Source: Numida meleagris
Taxonomy: Eukaryota; Chordata; Aves; Galliformes; Numididae
Reading direction: 5' to 3'
NCBI RefSeq assembly: GCF_002078875.1
Contig: NC_034410.1
Span: forward strand, 103,236,138 to 103,300,137
Length of the DNA: 64,000 nucleotides
A program made the position numbers and the translations under genes. This document shows positions 50,874-62,512 of this stretch, piece by piece. How positions within the stretch are numbered: the first letter of the stretch is position 1; every line of letters starts with the position of its first letter. The notes under the pieces are model-generated. The model searched no databases, was not told the origin of the DNA, and was given only the letters and a program-made list of their open reading frames with translations.

Positions 50874-50891
50874 AAGCTTGCAAGCTTGTTT
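50870..50891. repeat. Perfect 22-bp palindrome
   Basis: The arm AAACAAGCTTG is followed immediately by its exact reverse complement CAAGCTTGTTT, with no loop. It includes two HindIII-type AAGCTT sites. The symmetry would suit a dimeric DNA-binding protein but may be chance or a tiny inverted duplication. Confidence 0.9.
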
Positions 50892-51533
50892 AAATAAGTG
50901 TTTTTTATCCTACTAGAATTATTTTGCAAAGAAGATTAAATCTCACCACATGACTATAAAGAATTGCAGTGTGAGAAAACAATATTTAGGAAGAAATTTT
51001 AATATAAGCCAAATGATTACATTGTGATATAGCCAAGGGGAAATCATAAAGGGAATGATCTTGATTTGAGAGAGAAAGATCTGTAATTGCTGTATTTGAT
51101 ACTTAGCAGCATGTCCAGATGACTAGGTGACACATTTGAGAGAATTATTCCATCATGCAGCTTTTAGGAGAGGTGTTATTTATGGCATTCCAAGGCCTTC
51201 ATCCTCTAAGTTTAATTTTTGAAGTTGTTCATATCCTTCTCAATGTTGGTGGGTTTTTTTCTGTAAGTGCCGGTAGTAATGACTATTTATGACATATCCT
51301 ACTTACACAATGCCCATTTTCTCTTCTAACAAGGTCATACCATAGCTATCTATAAAAATTGCACATTCTTGCCACAAAAAGCAGATGCAGCTGGAAAGAG
51401 AATTTCAATTCCGTGTAACCATTTGTATATGAGACGTACATTTCCACAAATGACTTCCAGCCTACCGCACATGCTCTGCCTTTTAGCTCTGGGTGGGGTT
51501 TTATAACCATCATAAACTTAATTCTCTTAATAG

Positions 51534-51610
51534 AAAAAAGCCTGCAGAAACAGATGGATGATGAGATTGATGATGGTGCTTTCCTGCAGCTGCCCTCTCT
51601 TCCTTCCCCA
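51534..51610 (+). other. Possible exon-like open segment (low confidence)
   Basis: A 77-base segment is bounded on the left by a pyrimidine-containing stretch ending TTCTCTTAATAG and on the right by a strong donor GTGAGTA at 51611. Skipping two bases, it translates without stops and includes LQKQMDDEIDDGAFLQLP, a plausible hydrophilic peptide; the segment ends on a codon boundary. The minus strand over 51346-51681 is also open for 111 codons, which weakens the case. I recognise no protein family, no neighbouring exon was found, and chance AG/GT pairs are common in intronic DNA. Confidence 0.15.
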
Positions 51611-52067
51611 GTGAGTACTAAAAACAGACACATGTGCCCATATGGAGGCATGTGAGAAGTTTGCTCCTGTTTTAACTCCATCTGCTAAACAGGTGGGTTG
51701 TGTTAGTTATCCATGATCCATCCCAGTGTTGCCTCTCACCACTGATGACAAATTGCTCCCTCTGCTTTGCAAGGCAGGGTGTTATCCTGCATCTCCTAGA
51801 GCAAAACTCTCATCCCATCATCCATTACAGATCTGAGCTGTAGAGCAACATGGCGTTTCCTCTTACCTGTCCTTAGCTTTAGCATGGCCATAAGTTGGTA
51901 AGCACTGCATACTTACCATTTTGTACTCAGATAAGACTGGATGGGAGAAAATGAAGGATCAGGTTCTGTAGTCTCACTTTAAAAGTCTCACTGGCGCAAA
52001 GAGACAAGATCTGCCAATGTTCCCCTTTGGGGTTTTCCATTCACAGCACTGTGTTTAATTCAAGTGA

Positions 52068-52117
52068 NNNNNNNNNNNNNNNNNNNNNNNNNNNNNNNNN
52101 NNNNNNNNNNNNNNNNN
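52068..52117. other. Assembly gap of 50 N
   Basis: Exactly 50 ambiguous bases. A round number suggests a placeholder, so the true gap size is unknown and sequence may be missing or overlapping here. Confidence 0.98.
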
Positions 52118-53414
52118 CTAAGTACTTCAGATAGTGATTGTACTTGTTATTCTATTATTTGGTTTGCAAAAACTGGGCAAATTTTTCTATGCTGAAGCCC
52201 CTTCTATTGCTTATTAGTTACCTCATCACAAATCCCTTAATTTAAGTTCGGGTTTTATGCTTAAGTTTTGAAGTACTGAATATTGTTTTTTTTTCTCTTT
52301 TTTTTTTAAATTATTTTTAATAGATTGTTGTTCTTGAAATACTGCAATGTCAAGTCATCCACTGTTGCAATCCATAACTCACATGACACCTTTTCTGTGT
52401 TTGCAATGAGCAGTTGAAATTACATATTAAGAGACACCAATTAAATAAAAGTGTTAAATTGAGCATAAAAACAATTTAGGATACTATAGATAAAATGAGG
52501 TCAGAATAATGACAGATGAATGGTGTAATTTTTGCAATGCTAGTGAATGATGATCAAGAAAAACAAAATAACGGCAGAGCAAAAACGTAAGGCAGGAAAT
52601 ACCAGCATTCATATCTATCTAAAATTAAAAGTAAAAAATCTATGCGTAAACATACAGAAATTGCTTAGATGCATCAAGACGCTTTACTTTTCCTTTGTCT
52701 GTATGTTGGCATTATCACTGATCTCAAGTCCTTTTCCATGTGTTTCGTACTCATGGATTCGTACACAGCAGTGCTGCTTCTGTCAGATTATTTCTGGGGG
52801 TCGCATCTTCTCAAGCCCTCAGCTGAAATTTCTGATCATGTCTTTATCTCTTTCTGACTATTTTATATTGTTTCACAACCTTCTTAGATAACCATTCCCT
52901 ACCCCACGAAGGAATTTAGTATCTTTTCAATGAAAGCAAACAAACGAATATATACAAACAAAAAACTTTTTACATTGGAATGTAAATCCTCAACTGTATC
53001 CACAAAACTCACCAAATAGTTTGGAAATTAAAATGGAGCAATACAGTTAGTGAGGCAGAATAACACTGCTTTGGTGATTCACCTGTAAGCTGACAACCCT
53101 TCAACAGTTGAAGTGGAGCCCCGCACTCTGTATCTACCAACCTGGAACAGGCAGCACTGTTGATATCAACATCACAGCTATGTCCTTGTCTAACTAAGTG
53201 GTTCAGACCTGCTCCAAATGTTGGGTTGTGAAAGTTTGCATGTACTAGGGAAAGTAATGATCCTTTGGTCAGGGGAAGACTTCTGGGGAATTCCCAGAAG
53301 ACTTTCTGACCCAGAAGGAGCACTATGAGGTAAATCCTTGCTGTTTTCAATTACATACAGGAGAAAACATACAAGATAAGGCATAGAAGGACTGCAAGGC
53401 ACATGGACTTAGAC
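52118..53414. other. Unique AT-rich DNA after the assembly gap
   Basis: No gene was recognised. The plus frame at 52547-52891 (114 codons) and the minus frame at 53009-53350 (113 codons) have no identifiable domains. Confidence 0.5.
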
Positions 53415-53445
53415 CACCAGTCTCCAAACTTTTTTGATCATACAT

Positions 53446-53450
53446 CATTA
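53446..53450. repeat. Target-site duplication of the solo LTR, left copy (CATTA)
   Basis: CATTA directly precedes the TG start of the LTR and is identical to 54034-54038. Confidence 0.85.
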
Positions 53451-54033
53451 TGTCCTTGTTTCAGATGAGACAGTTGATTTTTTCCTTCTTAGTGTTTGGT
53501 GTGATGCTACATTTTGCCTTTTGGAGAAAAACAATATCGATAACACACCAAAGTTTCACTTGTTTCTGAGCAGTGCTTTGCAGGATGTTTCATCTTCTCA
53601 TACTGTCTTGCCAGCAAAGGGGGGTGATGGGGGACAAGGAGCTGCGAGGGGGCAGAACTAGGACAGCTGACCTAAAATGGCCAAAGGGATATTCCATACC
53701 ATATGACAGTGCATGAAAAAATTCTAAAACTGAGGAGAGTTTGTCAAGGTGGGGGGGGCAGCCACTTCTCAGGGTGTGGCTGGGCATTGATCAGCAGGTG
53801 ATGAACGATTTCACTGTTCATCACTTGTTTCATAAGTATATATTATATTATTATCATTACTATTATTATACTTTCTTCTTTCTTTTCTGTCTTAGCAAAT
53901 TGTTTTTATCTCAATCCACAAGTTCTACTTGTTTTCTTTTTTTTTTTTTTTGGTACTCTCCTCCATCCCACTGGGAGAAGGGAGTGAAGGAATGACTGTG
54001 TTGATTAGCTGCCTTACAGGTTAAACCACAACA
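53451..54033 (+). mobile_element. Solo LTR of an avian endogenous retrovirus
   Basis: A 583-bp element begins with TG and ends with CA (TTAAACCACAACA), flanked by identical 5-bp duplications CATTA at 53446-53450 and 54034-54038. Inside are phrases typical of a widespread avian ERV LTR type: GGACAGCTGACC, CCAAAGGGATATTCCATACC followed by ATATGACA, GTTTTTATCTCAATCCACAA and CTCCATCCCACTGGGAGAAG. A 5-bp duplication is usual for ERVL-like elements, but I cannot name the family. No internal gag, pol or env sequence adjoins it, so it is a solo LTR left by recombination between two LTRs. It may retain promoter or polyadenylation signals, which is inference. Confidence 0.88.
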
Positions 54034-54038
54034 CATTA
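54034..54038. repeat. Target-site duplication of the solo LTR, right copy (CATTA)
   Basis: CATTA directly follows the CA end of the LTR and matches 53446-53450 exactly. Confidence 0.85.
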
Positions 54039-56264
54039 ACAGTAAGAAACTTTTGACCGTTCACCCCAATATAATACGTGTATTTTTATTAATAAATGAT
54101 ATAAATTTACTCCTATACTAATACATTATGTACAGTATCAAATATACACAGAAATAAAAAAATAAAGCAATGGGATAGATGAAATAAATGCAATTTTAAA
54201 ATATTTTATTTAGAAATATTCATATATTTTTACAAAAAATATGTTATTACTTCACCGCAATGGATTGTCTTTCATACATCCTGAGTTTTATATGCATCCC
54301 ATTTTGGAGACCACTGCCCTGGATTGTGCTGGTACAGGTTAGGTTTTCTAATAACAAAGAGGAATGCTTCCTCTGTCTCCAAGATGGAGGTTTTAGATCA
54401 GGAAAATAAGTACTTCAAACAAACACTCCAGGAAGCCAGAAGCAGAATAGCACAGGCTCTGAAATCTCCCTTTATAATCCTCTCACAACAACTCTTCATC
54501 TGGGGAACATAATGAAGAATTTGCACATCTTTTGTTGCTCCTTTGCTTTCAGAAACCAAAGTTACCAGAAGTTATCTTTCTTGATTATAATAGGAGGATT
54601 ACTTTAATGACAGTCATATAACTAAACTACTTTCTCTATGATACAATGAAAATCTACAAAATGTGTTCAACAGTTTAGAAAAACCTAATCATCTATATTC
54701 AATGAATGCGTAATATTATTTTCTATCAATTTCCCTCACATAGCACTAGTTTGATATTAGGGAATAGGAAATTTTTACAGTTGTAAATCACTATTCTACA
54801 TAACCATTAAGTAGCTTCTTCAACCAAATGGTGAGACATTCCTCTTCCTTCATCAAAAAAGCCTAATTAAGTAGTACAATTTGTATGCCTAAGGAAATTT
54901 GAGGATGTAAGGCCATGATTCTTAAGCAAGCCTATCTAACTTACAGAAAAGGTCCCTTGCATACATTGTAAGGGAAACTTGCATACAAATATAATGAGAA
55001 ATTACACTTCAATATAATTAGTGTTATTTCTTTGTTCTTATATATAAAATATTTTCTAAAAAACTCATCCCCAAGCAAAGGCTTTTTCAAGACATTCTTG
55101 AAAGCCTTGTACAGAGTAAACCCCATTTTGGGTATATTAAACTTCAGAAGACTGTCTTTTTCTATGGAAACACTGTACTGTCTGTTGCATAAGGAGGGTT
55201 GTCAGTATAGTCTTGCTATTGCTATGCTACTGTTGTCTAGAAAACCTTTATAATAGTGAGAAGAAACAGCTTGAAATGAATAAAAACTGCAAAGTCCAAA
55301 GTATTACCAGAGCTCCAGTAATATGGCAGTTTTCCACAGTGAAGTTTCACGCATGAAGCTTATGAAATAAACAGTGCAGACAGGCAGCTTTTTGCTGTGA
55401 TCTGACTTGCAATTTGCACCTCTGAAAAAGCAATATTCTTTTTGTCCTTTTCTTGAGTCCTTTTAATCAACATGTCTCATTCCACCTCATGGCTGGCACC
55501 TCTGCTGCAGGAATCTACATTTTCATTAAGATATGCTAAAAGTAATAAAATCTCCTAATGAACCTCTTCACACACGGAGAGGAAGAGAGAGAGAAAGAAG
55601 AACAAAAAACCCCTGAAGGAAATCAATTATTCTACATTATTTTGTACTCTGCTTAGAAACGTGTGGTTTGCTGACCTAAACATGATGGAATGGATGACTT
55701 ATGAACACTCACATAGTTATCTGCTAGTATGCTGATTAAAGACTCCCCAGGGTTCCTGAGACCTGCAACCTGCTGGGCCATGAACTTCACATGAATGCAC
55801 CCTCAACTGCCAGCTTTCCCCAAGTCCATTCAGTCCCCATCCTGTGACACACCTGGTTGCGCACCCACATGGGGCAGCACCCCTAGGAGAGGGTAGCTTG
55901 GATGAGGCATCTGCCAAAAGAACACTTATTTCATCTGTCGTGCAGGTTTCTCTTGAGAAATCTTCGGGAAAGACAGGGATGGGCCATGAGCCAGAGGCGC
56001 CGTCTTGGCAGACTGCACAAACCCTGCAGATCACAAGCTGAATCCCTCCAGACTGAAACAGAAAAGCTGCTTGGTATTTACTCTTATTCTTTCTCTCCAG
56101 TATTTCTATCATAGTACAAGCTGTGAAACCACTTCATTTCTTATTTACCAGATGCTAGTTCCTTTCTTATCTATAATTTGGACCAAGCTTTATATGGAGA
56201 ACAACTTGAACCCAATTAAAAGTCAGAGGAAGGAAGAAAAAGCTACCTGAAGTGTACTGAGAAC

Positions 56265-56285
56265 ATTATTATTATTATGATTATA
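56265..56285. repeat. Imperfect (ATT)n microsatellite
   Basis: About six ATT-like units with one G interruption. Confidence 0.8.
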
Positions 56286-57617
56286 TTCCAATGTCAGAAT
56301 ATGGTTTCACATTTAAAACTAACTGACTTTTTAAATAAGGGAAATAACATTTACTGGTGAATTGGACAGCAGTAGTTTCTTGTGGTCACAATTTTGCCAA
56401 GTTTTCAGAAGAGGTAGCATGTCTCCTTCTCTACTCCTCCCAGTTTTTGAGAGATCTGAGGAGGAGTATCAGCCTCTCTGCATTTTCAATTTGTATCTGT
56501 CTTCCCAGGTTTGATTAAATAATAGAACTAAAGAAATGCAGTGAAATGAAAAAAATCATTCTCTCTGTCCTGCAAGAGGCTAGTGCTGTCAAAAGCCCAT
56601 TTAGCACTTCAGCATACTCTGGTTCCAGGTTCTTAGCTGCAACAGCCATGTGTATAATTTTTGGGCTGTTTCTGACAGCCAGATGAGATTCTGCTGGGTT
56701 TTATTTCCCGTAGAAAATATCAGTTGAGAACTTGTCATTGCTTGCCATATTTTTACAGTTCATTGTACATAGCCTCACTTTTAACAAAGGTAAAACTAAA
56801 CTTTCTAAGGTATGCATATTCTTTGACTTTGTTTGCCTTCTTTTCTAAATCTACACTTCAAACAGCTGACACATTTAACAGAAAGACTGGCCTCCAAATT
56901 GAAATTGCAGGAAACTACAATGCTGAGGCACACAGACTAGCTGCAGACACAGCTTGAATCTGAAAGCAAGACTAGCTGCATCTGTGAGTTACTCTCACTT
57001 GGCAAATTTATGCCTTCACAGGCAGGGCTAAGTAACTTTGCAAATTCATTGCATAGCATCTGTGCAACACTGGACACCATCTAGAAAATCTGTGTGATCT
57101 CTTACCACATTTTGCAGATTTAGAGACTTTGGTCCCTGCTAGCTGCAGGTATGTAGTAAATATGCTCTCTCTCTGCTGCAAAGCATCTGTATAGACTTAA
57201 ACATCTGTAGAACAGAAGCTTAAATGGGTTATGTAATATAATGAAGAGCAGACTACATAATTACCCTTTATTTACTTGTAAAAGATCAGTTACTACAAAG
57301 AATTGTATTTTCTACGCGCAAAAAAAATTCTACTTCAATTAAATTAGCAAATGCACTTGCATTAATTCTGCCAATGAGAGTATAATTTCAAAGTGGCCAG
57401 GGTGAGTATAAGGACACTGAAAATAGATTTTTTTTTTATTCTGAGGAGCTGGCAGTAATACACCAAGCCTTTGCAATAATTCCTAAGAGTTATTGATTTT
57501 GGAGCCAAAAAGAACCATTGCATTAATCTGGCTTGACCTCTCACGCAGCAGAGGATTTTGCCCAGCAAATTTTCTAATAAACTCAGAAGCTTTTTTACTT
57601 AGCTTAAAAAGAACTTT

Positions 57618-57639
57618 AAAAAAAAAAAAAAAAAAAAAA
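57618..57639. repeat. Poly-A tract, 22 bases
   Basis: An uninterrupted run of 22 A. No retroposon body is recognisable immediately upstream on the plus strand. Confidence 0.9.
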
Positions 57640-58334
57640 GGCCTGAAATAGTGAAGGAGCTGAAATCTGCAAGTTCCATTCATGATATATAATAAAAATA
57701 AGGTAAGTTTGGTATTTCTGGCCCAGATTTATCCAGGTGTCGCATTTAAAGTCTGCCACATTTTCACAGAACTTCTGAGTTTGACTCTGTCAATCATAAA
57801 AATCTCTCCTTTTCTGACTAGTAATGAAAAGAACACATTACATTAAAGACTATTTCTTCTGGGGCAATATATGTGAGTTGTGCTAGATGGAGCAAGCAGA
57901 ATTTAACATCCACACCAAGACCCTGGTGTGATATAAATATGATCTAGATTGATCTAATAGTCCAAATTTCTATCTGAAAAAGAGAAAATAGCAGAGCTAG
58001 AAAATGTGACTAATGCACTGAAATACAGCCATTCAGCTGAGCGTGCAGAGAACACAAAGCAATAATCCTAAGGAATAAAAGTCCTGCACGCAGCTCTGCA
58101 CAGTATGCCCTCTCAGAGAACTGTGGAGTGAAATAGGAGAACATGAGGCTCTCTTGGTCCACCAGTTCACAAAAGTCACACAATTAGTAGGCTACAAATG
58201 CTGCTACAACTTTGTCTAGTAGGGGATACAAAATAAAGAATCCCTTGCAGTTCCACTTCTGTTCAGATTGGTCATCCCCACTCTATCTCTACCCTTGTCA
58301 TTCAATGAATCAGAGAAATTCAGGGAGAGGGCCA

Positions 58335-58699
58335 GAGATATATTTCGGGGAGACCTGATAGCAGCTATTCAGTATCTAAAGGGGAGTTACAGGAAAGAAA
58401 GGGACAGACACTTCAACAGAATCTATTGTGATAAGACAAGGGGAAATGGTTTGAAACTAAAGGAGGAGAGTTTTAGACAGGATATAAGGAAGTTTTTTAC
58501 GATAAGAATGGTGAGACACTGAGACAGGTTGCCCAGAGAGGCGGAGGTGCACCACCCCTGGAGACACTCGAGGTCAGGCTGCATGGAGCTCTGAGCAACC
58601 TGATGTAGCTGTAGGTGTCCTTGTTCATTGCAGGGGGGTTGGACTAGATGACCTCTAAAGATCCCTTCCAACTCAAAAGATTCTATGATTCTATAATAT
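58335..58699 (+). mobile_element. CR1 LINE 3' fragment, sense, with ORF2 tail relic
   Basis: The plus frame gives peptides typical of the end of CR1 ORF2, such as GDLIAAIQYLKG, CDKTRGNGLKLKE and DIRKFFTIRMVRH, then loses frame. It is followed by the CR1 3' UTR phrase GGTTGGACTAGATGACCTCT, CCCTTCCAACTC and the tail GATTCTATGATTCTATAAT ending near 58699. It shares ATGTAGCTGTAGGTGTCC and TTGTTCATTGCAGG-type phrases with the copy at 4745-5424, indicating the same or a sister subfamily. The copy is severely 5'-truncated. Confidence 0.94.
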
Positions 58700-61600
58700 T
58701 TTTTGTTAAGGCCTTTTCTTCATTCAGCTCTGACTTTTGCTATATTAAGAACTTTAAAGCTCTACGGAGCAAAATAAATTAAGTATTACTCACAGGGTCT
58801 ATCCTCCTTCTGCTCAGCTTGAAAATGATCTTTTTTTTCTCTATAAAATCTTAAAGTTTGGGGTGACAGACAACTTGGAGGGAGAACACCATGAGATGGG
58901 GCAGGATCCTGCTGCAACCTGGCCTGCCCTAAGAGCTCCAAGATGGTGCTGGGAATACTGCACAGCCTGGGAATCAGCTGAGCTTTCCCATTGCTGCAGA
59001 AAAACAAAAACTGTAGTCAGAAGTGATTTTCCTTTGTTCCTTTGACATGAATCCCTCATGACATAGAAATATCTTGAAACACTAACAATAGAATAAGTAA
59101 TTGCTGTGAAGCTCAGAAGGCGCTTTTAGACCTAATACTTTAACATATGCATTCTTGCTCATTACAGAAGACTGTGTTATGTATATTAGAGTTCTGTAAA
59201 TTTCTTAACAGTCTTAGTAAATTTAAAAGTCATTACAAGAATCATCAGAAGAAATAGCTTTGTTTTTAAGTCCCACCTTTCAACTAAAGTGGATGTGTCA
59301 ACTGAAGTCATGTAGAGGCAAACAACTTCTTTACAGGATATACTTATACCTCAAGAGAGTATTTTCAGCACTGGAAACTATGAGATGGTATTTCAGCGCC
59401 CTGCGATATTTGATAGCTTTGATCTGTTGTATCAACAACAGAAGAGATGCCAAATTATTGAAAGCATGAGAACTAAGGTGTAAAATTTGAGTGTGTGCAC
59501 CTGTCATGCATATAATGCATCTTTTTGGGTTCCAGTTGGTATTTGAACTAGAAGAAATACGTATCTTAGCATTCCAAGCTGCTTATACACTCAGTTGTAG
59601 TTATCAATTTTGCATGCATGTAGGCTCTTTAGGTATTAAGTGAGACATGCTATTCAACAGAGATAGACAGTAAAACATCTATACATATGAGAAAACCAAA
59701 TAAAGCATGTGTCTTTTGTTCAGAACATGTCAGTTAAAATGTTTAACTCTTGAAATTTGGAATTCAGCTACCATATTTTTTTTATAATGGATTGTCCACG
59801 CCATTTAATTCCCAAATTTTAAGCAAGACTATTCAAGTGACCATATGTTATCTGCTGTATATTGGATTTTTAAGTCCCTTTCTCTTCCTGGTTTCTAGAT
59901 TGTATGACTATTACATTTTCCATCTCCCAAATGACATTCTGTTCAAGCTGACAATACTTACATTTTTAGGGCTGGAAATGGTTAGTTCACTTCTTTCTAA
60001 CAGTTAATATGGTAGTTGCTGCTCATGCATATATGTCTAAAACCAGTGAACTGTATGGTCATATCACAACAACACTTATGCCTCTTTAACCACTGGTCCC
60101 AGCTGTCAGAAGCATTCATCAATTTGGTCTAAAGTGAGAGAGGATGGTTATTAATGATATTGAATAACTAATGCACCATCCTTTTCCGGTAATGGTAGAA
60201 GTCTCCTGCCATTAGCAATTAGGTTTGAAGAATGCAACTCAGTTCTTAGATTCCAACCTTTTTCCTTCTTGCCTTGTCAGAAACCAATGATTGGATAAGA
60301 TGAATCTACTACAATTTCATGACGCTGTGACTTCAGAAATCTTAGCAATTAAATAAAAACAAGTAAATACCAAAAACTTTCTTTATGCCATTTTTAGGTA
60401 TCATTTTAAACAGAATATCCTACCTTTAGGTGACAAAGATTCTGTAACATCTAGTACCAATCACACTGAACCCATTCAGCTGCTTTAGATCCTCCAAGCA
60501 CAAGTTGGTTCCCTGGTGATGTTTGTGCCCAAAACCAGTGGTAGTAGATGGTGGCAAAAGACTAATGCATTCATTATTAAAAATCTTATTAAAAAAAAAA
60601 AAAGATGTTTTATTATGATAGGTGGATCTCCAGTGTCATAAAGTAAGAAGACAGATGAAAGGACATGATTCCTGGTGCACATATTTTTTTATAAGTAGGA
60701 CACTCTGCCACCTAAGAGGAAGATAATTTATAGTAATCAACTCTGCAAGCCTTGCTCCTGTCACTGCTGTTGCTCTTTGATAGCAGATGAATAAGCAGTA
60801 TGAGAAACGACAGTAAAGATGCAGTAGTTCCAGTTTAGCATACATATACCTATCTTCCAGGACAGGAGTTTATTGTGCACTAGCAAATAAGTAGCATTTT
60901 CTTCTTCAGAATTCCCTTTTGAAAGTCAAAATTTTCTTCCTTTAAATTATATATATATGTATACAGACACAAATAACCCCCATTTGAAAATAACAAATAA
61001 CCTCTGTATGAAAAAGTAGTTTTATCAACTGTAACATTCATACCTATGCTGTGTATCTACCCTAGCCAGAGGAGTGCATTGTGCTGTTTCCATGCATGGA
61101 TGGATGACCGGAGTTACCAGACTACGGAGAAGTATAGACAAGGAATATAACATCCTGGTATATATTTATTTAGGTAGGGATCGCTGGTGTACTTAAGATC
61201 ATATCTGTTTAATGATAGAACAGTATTTTATGTTTTAATGCAATGATCCCTGTTTTTAACAGTTTTATCAAATCCCACAGTCCAGAGAACTCTGGCTGAG
61301 AGTCAGTGAGTGCTTTGTGTAGACAGGGTTTGGGGGTCTTAGCTCATAGTAGAAAATATGATTGATATGAGTATGAATACAGATTCATTGATCTGTTGAT
61401 GATAGAATCAAAAAGCATCCTGACAGAGGTCCAGCTGGCAGAGACCAACATGAGGATATAAGAATATGGACATTTATCTCCTGGAACTTATATGCCTGCC
61501 ACTTGAACCAGCAAGGCTGCATAACATCCTAATGCACTTGGCCAGGGCAGCAGCCAGCAACATTACCATTCAGAGACTTTGAAACAAAACACCCTTCACC

Positions 61601-62064
61601 CTGTTTATGCCTCATGCATGATTAAAGGCTAAGAAAGCAAGCTGTATTGGTATGACAACCTGTCAAGGAGACCAACCTTTTGTACAATGACAAAACAAAC
61701 TTCTGAACATATTTTCAATGTAAAACCTCTTGTGTAGTTGTTTATAGTGTACTACAGGAAAATCATGTTAAAAGAACATTAAGGCTGAAAAGTCTCCCCA
61801 ATGTCAGTAAATACTGAAATTCAAACTGCCTATGAAACCAAAATTTTGTACTCTTGGTAATACTCAATATGAGTTGTATCTTTGTGTAGGACCCAGGCCT
61901 TCCTCAGAGCAGAGGATCAATGGTGCTCAGTATTTGAGAAGCTCTTTGTTATTTTGGTTTATCATCACTATTCAGTGAGAATTGTTTTATTTACTTACAC
62001 TCTCATGTACACGCTATTCAATGCCGCTTCATTCTCCAGCATCCTTTACATCATGTCGCAAGAT
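58700..62064. other. Unique AT-rich DNA without a recognised gene
   Basis: No gene was recognised. Short A runs (60591-60603) and an AT run (60947-60964) are present. The overlapping plus/minus open frames at 58786-59059 lack domains. Confidence 0.5.
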
Positions 62065-62512
62065 AATAGAACAATTCAGACTGGACAGGACCTCAGAAGT
62101 TCTGCGGTTCAGCTCAAAGTACAGCCTTCCTGGGCAACCTGTTCCTCTGCCTGGTTACCCTCTTTATGAAAAACTTTTTCCAGAGATCCAGCCTAAACCT
62201 CTCCTGATTCCCATCGGCTCTTGTCCTCCCACTCTTACATGCACAGATTAGCATTGGCCTTTTGAAAGCCTCCCCATGGGTGCTGGGGGCTGCTGTTAGG
62301 TTCTCTCAAAGCCACCTCTTCCAGGCTGGACCACTCCTGATCCCTTAGCAGCTTCTCATAGGGCCAACGTTCAACCCTCAACTGTCCTGCTGACCTACTC
62401 AATTCATTACAATTTATCAGTGTCTTAGGGGCCCAGAAATGGACACAGTACCCTGAATGTAGTGTAATGAGTATTGAGTGAAGAGGGATAATCACTTCTC
62501 TGGATCTACTGC
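62065..62512 (-). mobile_element. Old CR1 LINE 3' portion, antisense
   Basis: The plus strand follows the reverse complement of a CR1 3' region in diverged form: CTGGACAGGACCTCAGAAGT, CCTGGGCAACCTGTTCCTCT, TTTATGAAAAACTTTTTCCA, ATCCAGCCTAAACCTCTCCT, then TTAGGGGCCCAGAAATGGAC, ACAGTACCCTGAATGTAGTG and TGAAGAGGGATAATCACTTC. Similarity is weaker than in the other copies, with gaps, so it appears to be an older subfamily or a more decayed insertion. The minus open frame at 62235-62495 lies within it and has no independent meaning. Confidence 0.8.

Larger units (their letters stand above)
49518..52067. other. Unique AT-rich DNA up to an assembly gap
   Basis: No known gene or repeat was recognised. 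Two items are listed separately: a 22-bp perfect palindrome with an adjacent duplication (50842-50891) and a splice-flanked open segment (51534-51610). Confidence 0.5.
53415..54316. mobile_element. hAT-type non-autonomous DNA transposon, interrupted by a solo LTR
   Basis: The left end (53415 onward) reads CACCAGTCTCCAAACTTTTT. The right end, reversed, reads CAGTGGTCTCCAAAATGGGA and stops at 54316. Both share the TCTCCAAA core and the CA start of hAT/Charlie-type terminal inverted repeats found in birds. The 8 bases outside each end (ACTTAGAC left, CCCTGGAT right) match at 4 of 8 positions, as expected at best for an old 8-bp target duplication. Without the inserted LTR the element is only about 320 bp, with no transposase reading frame, so it is a MITE-like deletion derivative. 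Confidence 0.6.
54317..58334. other. Unique AT-rich DNA without a recognised gene
   Basis: No exon, RNA gene or transposon was recognised. The minus frame at 55717-56112 (131 codons) is cysteine-containing but unlike any family I know. Simple repeats are at 56265-56285 and 57618-57639. Confidence 0.5.

Noticed and set aside
57618..57639. 22-base poly-A as the tail of a processed pseudogene or SINE
   Set aside because: No recognisable body or target duplication around it.
62235..62495. 86-codon minus-strand open frame
   Set aside because: It is contained in the old antisense CR1 copy.
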